Below are positions 42,660 through 45,355 of a stretch of 45,355 bases of DNA, piece by piece. Every line of letters begins with the position of its first letter. Position 1 is the first letter of the stretch. This stretch comes from an uncultured Eubacteriales bacterium (GTDB lineage: Bacteria; Bacillota_A; Clostridia; Christensenellales; Aristaeellaceae): positions 1 to 45,355 of the forward strand of contig CALVKX010000001.1 in NCBI GenBank assembly GCA_944333375.1. Reading direction: 5' to 3'. A program made the translations under genes and the position numbers. The notes under the pieces were generated by a model. That model worked only from the letters and a program-made list of their open reading frames with translations, did not search any database and was not told the origin of the DNA.

Positions 42660-43838
42660 ATGGATACCCTGTGGATCGGTAACGGACAGCTTGTGCTCCC
42701 CCAGCGCGTGCTTGAAAACGGTTCCATCCTGATCGAGGACGGACGGATTGTTGAAATAGGCTATCCCTGTCCCCAGGATGTACAGCGTGTGGATGCAGAG
42801 GGTGGATACATTCTCCCAGGGTTTATTGATCTGCATGTGCACGGCGGCGGTGGCGCCGATGCGATGGACGCAACGGTGCAGGCGCTTAAAACTGTGGCGC
42901 GGACGCATGCCGCCCATGGTACCACGGCGCTGGTCCCCACGACCATGACGTGCGAAGACGCGCTGTTGGAAAGGGTGATCGACCGTTTTCTGGAGGCCCG
43001 GTCCGCCGCGGCAGAGGGGGCGCAGCTGCTGGGCCTGCATCTGGAGGGACCGTTTTTTGCGGCGTCCTCCCGGGGAGCGCAGCCCGTCCTATGCCAGCGC
43101 GTGCCTGACAGGGCCATGCTGGAAAGGATCCTGCGGCGCGCGCAGGGCCACATCCTTCGATGGGATGCCGCGCCGGAGCTTGAGCAGATGGAGCTGTTTG
43201 CCCAGGTGATGAAGGCCAACGGCGTGATGGCGGCCGTGGCGCACACCAGCGCCACGGCGGAGCAGGCCATGCGGGCATTTGACTGGGGTTTCAGCCATGT
43301 GACACATTTTTACAATGCCATGACGACGTTCCATAAGGTCAACGGTATTGTGCATGCCGGTGTGATTGAAGCCGCCTATCTGCGCGAAGATGTCACCATC
43401 GAGCTTATCGGGGACGGATGCCATGTGCCAAGAGAGTCCATGCTGCTGGCAAACAGAATCAAGGGCGCGGATCGCATCTGTCTGATTACGGACGCAATGC
43501 GCGCTGCCGGCACCGACGCTTCCCGCAGCATCCTGGGGCCCGAAAAAGGCGGTGTACCCGTGGTCATTCGAGACAGCGTGGCACAGCTGACGGATCTGTC
43601 CTCCTATGCAGGCAGCATTGCCACCATGGACCGCGTGTTCCGCGTCGCTCACCTTCGTTACGGTATTCCCGTATGCGAAGTTTCCCGGATGCTTTCCCTG
43701 GTTCCGGCACGTCTGTGCGGCTGCGTGCACCGAAAGGGAAGCCTTGAACGGGGCAAGGATGCCGATATAGTTGTGATGTCTGCGGATGGCTACGTAAGGG
43801 ATGTCTACATCGGAGGACGCCGGTTCAATGCCGCATGA
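42660..43838 (+). CDS. nagA: N-acetylglucosamine-6-phosphate deacetylase
   Basis: 392 aa, starting 9 nt after the previous stop. Amidohydrolase residues are all present: the HVH of FIDLHVHGGGG (H59, H61), E127 in LHLEGPF, H193 in VAHTSA, H214 in VTHFYNAM and the catalytic D276 in LITDAM. NagA removes the acetyl group from GlcNAc-6-phosphate in the cytosol. HFYNAM differs from the usual HLFNAM at two positions. Flanked by two NagB-like genes, it forms an amino-sugar catabolic unit. Confidence 0.92.
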   Translation: MDTLWIGNGQLVLPQRVLENGSILIEDGRIVEIGYPCPQDVQRVDAEGGYILPGFIDLHVHGGGGADAMDATVQALKTVARTHAAHGTTALVPTTMTCEDALLERVIDRFLEARSAAAEGAQLLGLHLEGPFFAASSRGAQPVLCQRVPDRAMLERILRRAQGHILRWDAAPELEQMELFAQVMKANGVMAAVAHTSATAEQAMRAFDWGFSHVTHFYNAMTTFHKVNGIVHAGVIEAAYLREDVTIELIGDGCHVPRESMLLANRIKGADRICLITDAMRAAGTDASRSILGPEKGGVPVVIRDSVAQLTDLSSYAGSIATMDRVFRVAHLRYGIPVCEVSRMLSLVPARLCGCVHRKGSLERGKDADIVVMSADGYVRDVYIGGRRFNAA

Positions 43839-43857
43839 AAGGAAGGAGGCCGGAGAG

Positions 43858-44658
43858 ATGAACGATCGAAAACTTGCCTGCGGAATAACCCTCAGGTTGC
43901 TCCCCACGGAATACGACGTGTACCTGGACATGGCGCTGACCATGCTGGAAACCATCTTGCAATGCCAGCGTGAAAACAGGCCCTGTGTGATGATTGTACC
44001 CGTGGGTCCCACTGGACAGTATCCCATTTTGGCCGAACTGGTCAACAGGCTGCACATTTCCCTGGAGCACGTCCATTTTTTTAACATGGACGAGTACCTC
44101 CTCAGCCCCCGACAGCCCATTGACGCAGCGCATCCGATGAGCTTTCGCGCGAGGATGAACAGCGAGTTTTACAGCCGCGTAGATGCGGCCTATGCCATTC
44201 CCCAGAGCCAGCGGCATTTTCCGCTTCCCGGCTACGAAGCGCAATACGACGCGCTTATCGAGCAACTTGGCGGAGCGGAGTTGTGCCTTGGAGGACTGGG
44301 TATCAACGGGCACGTTGCCTTCAACGAGCCGCCCGAGCCGGGTGAAGAGATGACGGCGGACGAATTTGCGGCTCTGAACACGCGGGTGCTTCCCATCAGT
44401 CGGGAGACGCGCACCATCAACGCCTATGGCTATCAACGCGGAGACATCCGTGGCATGCCGGAATACTGCATCACCATAGGCATGCGGCAGATTCTCAGCG
44501 CGCGCTCTATTTATATCGCTCTCAACCGCGACTGGCAGCACGGCATTGCGCGCCACGTCTTTTCTGATCCCATTCAGCCTCAGATTCCCGCCTCATTGCT
44601 GCGGCGCAATCCCCAGGTCTGCTTCTGTGCGCCGCAGTCCATTGGCGCGGGTCTTTGA
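43858..44658 (+). CDS. Glucosamine-6-phosphate deaminase family protein (divergent, copy 2)
   Basis: 266 aa. ATG 43858 follows AAGGAGGCCGGAGAG. The same fold as the gene at 41796: FFNMDEYLLSP (D78-E79) and LGGLGINGHVAFNEPPE, with N150, H152 and E157 in the active site. Asn at this place also occurs in other NagB proteins. The phosphate loop (VPVGPTGQYP) is again unlike classical NagB. The two copies share EPPESGE/EPPEPGE and a similar C-terminus, pointing to an old duplication. They may form a heteromer or act on different isomers. Confidence 0.83.
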   Translation: MNDRKLACGITLRLLPTEYDVYLDMALTMLETILQCQRENRPCVMIVPVGPTGQYPILAELVNRLHISLEHVHFFNMDEYLLSPRQPIDAAHPMSFRARMNSEFYSRVDAAYAIPQSQRHFPLPGYEAQYDALIEQLGGAELCLGGLGINGHVAFNEPPEPGEEMTADEFAALNTRVLPISRETRTINAYGYQRGDIRGMPEYCITIGMRQILSARSIYIALNRDWQHGIARHVFSDPIQPQIPASLLRRNPQVCFCAPQSIGAGL

Positions 44659-44723
44659 CGCCGTGTGCGACTCTTTGCCGGCATCAGATGAGGTGCATTT
44701 CATCTGTTCCACAGCATGTAAAA

Positions 44724-44766
44724 CGCGGGACGAGCAGGAAAAACCTGATGTGTCCCGCGCTTTTTT
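44724..44766 (+). terminator. Intrinsic terminator of the amino-sugar operon
   Basis: Outer stem CGCGGGAC (44724-44731) with GTCCCGCG (44752-44759), inner stem CAGG/CCTG around AAAAA, followed by six T's (44761-44766). It lies about 65 nt after the last gene and is a strong rho-independent terminator. Confidence 0.92.
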
Positions 44767-45137
44767 CCATATTGACTCGGGTTCTCCTGAGGGGCAAGGC
44801 TTTAACTTTTTTTCAACTGTCTGAGCGTTTCATTTGGAAACGCATATCAATGTTAAAGCACTCGGCGGGAACAATCGCTTTGAAGCCGCTCTTCTAATCA
44901 TTTTCAGACCAACTGAAAATATATATTATCAAAGATTGCACTTTGGGGAAGATAAAGATACTATATCCATCCATTGCTTGTTCAATTTCTACAAAACTTT
45001 GCGTACTCAAACGTTCTTCCGCAGATAAAATTCTAGCTGGATCGTACAGAATTTCTTGCGTTGCCGACATGTGTAAATGATAGTGGCTTGGGCAACTATC
45101 GCCTGATAGAAAGCATGCTTTCAGCGTCGTGTGAAAG
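44767..45137. other. Gene-poor AT-richer stretch beside the insertion element
   Basis: Lower GC than the genes to the left. A - strand frame of about 133 codons (45295-44894) covers it. Only a middle part (DPARILSAEERLSTQSFVEI) reads like protein, and its start lies inside the insertion element, so I do not call it a gene. It may be the remnant of a gene broken by the insertion. The element's outer boundary cannot be fixed here. Confidence 0.4.
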
Positions 45138-45355
45138 CCAATGCCGGTTGGCATTGGATCATTGTATGCCGAAAACCACTCGCTAGGCGAGTGGTTCAAA
45201 AGAAGGCTTGTGCCGATTATGCAGACAAGAAAAACTCCCTTTGCTAAAATAGAAGTGCGGTCTGCCAACTGCACAAGCAAGCAAAGGGAGGTCATTCAAA
45301 ATGAACGACGTAAATAGTTTATCGCATACAAGCTGGAATTGCAAATACCATATCG
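45138..45355 (+). mobile_element. IS200/IS605-family element, left end (cut by the window edge)
   Basis: Two perfect hairpins precede the transposase start: CCAATGCC/GGCATTGG (45138-45157, 4-nt loop) and AACCACTCGC/GCGAGTGGTT (45174-45196, 3-nt loop). Subterminal hairpins of this kind are recognised by TnpA as single-stranded DNA in IS200/IS605 transposition, and IS200 also uses such structures to limit expression. The true left tip may lie further left. The rest of the element lies outside the window. Confidence 0.75.
45301..45355 (+). CDS. tnpA: IS200/IS605 transposase TnpA, N-terminal fragment
   Basis: Eighteen codons before the window ends: MNDVNSLSHTSWNCKYHI. The H-T-x-W-N-C-K-Y-H-I start is characteristic of IS200-type Y1 (HUH) transposases. 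AAAGGGAGG stands 9 nt upstream. The catalytic HUH and Tyr residues lie beyond the edge, so intactness cannot be judged. Confidence 0.9.
   Translation, partial: MNDVNSLSHTSWNCKYHI

Noticed and set aside
44894..45295. 133-codon - strand frame near the insertion element
   Set aside because: Its start lies inside the IS left end, and only a short part reads like protein; at most a broken gene remnant.

Overview
The window looks like chromosomal DNA from a high-GC member of the Clostridia (Bacillota), probably a gut anaerobe. The grounds are strong AGGAGG-type ribosome binding sites, YesN/YesM-type two-component sugar regulation, BspA-like leucine-rich repeats, an IclR regulator, ferredoxin-fused Etf proteins and a CCA-encoding rrn-linked tRNA. 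I cannot name the genus.

Layout. (1) 1-600: the 3' end of an rRNA operon (23S end, 5S, tRNA-Asn) closed by a terminator. (2) 1179-15837: an accessory cluster, all on the + strand and mostly overlapping or tightly spaced. It encodes an XRE-like HTH protein, a Ser/Thr kinase-NACHT ATPase-membrane fusion, an exported helical protein, four small proteins (three share a Q-x-E-M-x-x-F motif and one of those has a C39-like cysteine-peptidase core), a membrane-anchored Hsp70-like ATPase, a HerA/DUF87 ATPase, a frameshifted helical protein, a membrane protein and a BspA-like LRR protein. I recognise the parts but know no described system with this composition; it is the best candidate for something new. 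(3) 15980-18336: a lower-GC remnant with an IclR regulator, a DapA/NAL-family aldolase, and the broken ends of two sugar ABC permeases. (4) 34169 down to 18505 (- strand): a 14-gene catabolic operon. It holds a sugar isomerase, class II aldolase, PfkB kinase, two FAD-linked oxidases, an Fe-S protein, an FAD oxidoreductase, ferredoxin-EtfA with EtfB, a lactate-racemase family protein with all known catalytic residues, an FGGY kinase, a second EtfAB pair and IolB. (5) 34409-44658 (+ strand): a response regulator, solute-binding protein, two permeases and histidine kinase, followed by NagB-like, NagA and a second NagB-like protein, which together look like an amino-sugar uptake and catabolism locus. 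(6) 44767-45355: a terminator, then a lower-GC stretch and the left end of an IS200/IS605 element with the first 18 codons of tnpA.

How the genes may work together. In region 2 the kinase-NACHT protein would be a sensor/switch at the membrane, Hsp70 and HerA the ATP-driven machines, and the Q-x-E-M-x-x-F proteins their substrates or effectors; this is inference from gene order and motifs. In region 4 isomerase, kinase and aldolase would cleave a sugar to C3 units. The LarA/GlcD/Etf set would then racemise and oxidise lactate or another 2-hydroxyacid, with electrons passing through Etf. Region 5 would sense and import an amino-sugar-containing compound and deacetylate and deaminate it.

Limits: all functions come from reading motifs by eye; no database search or alignment was run.
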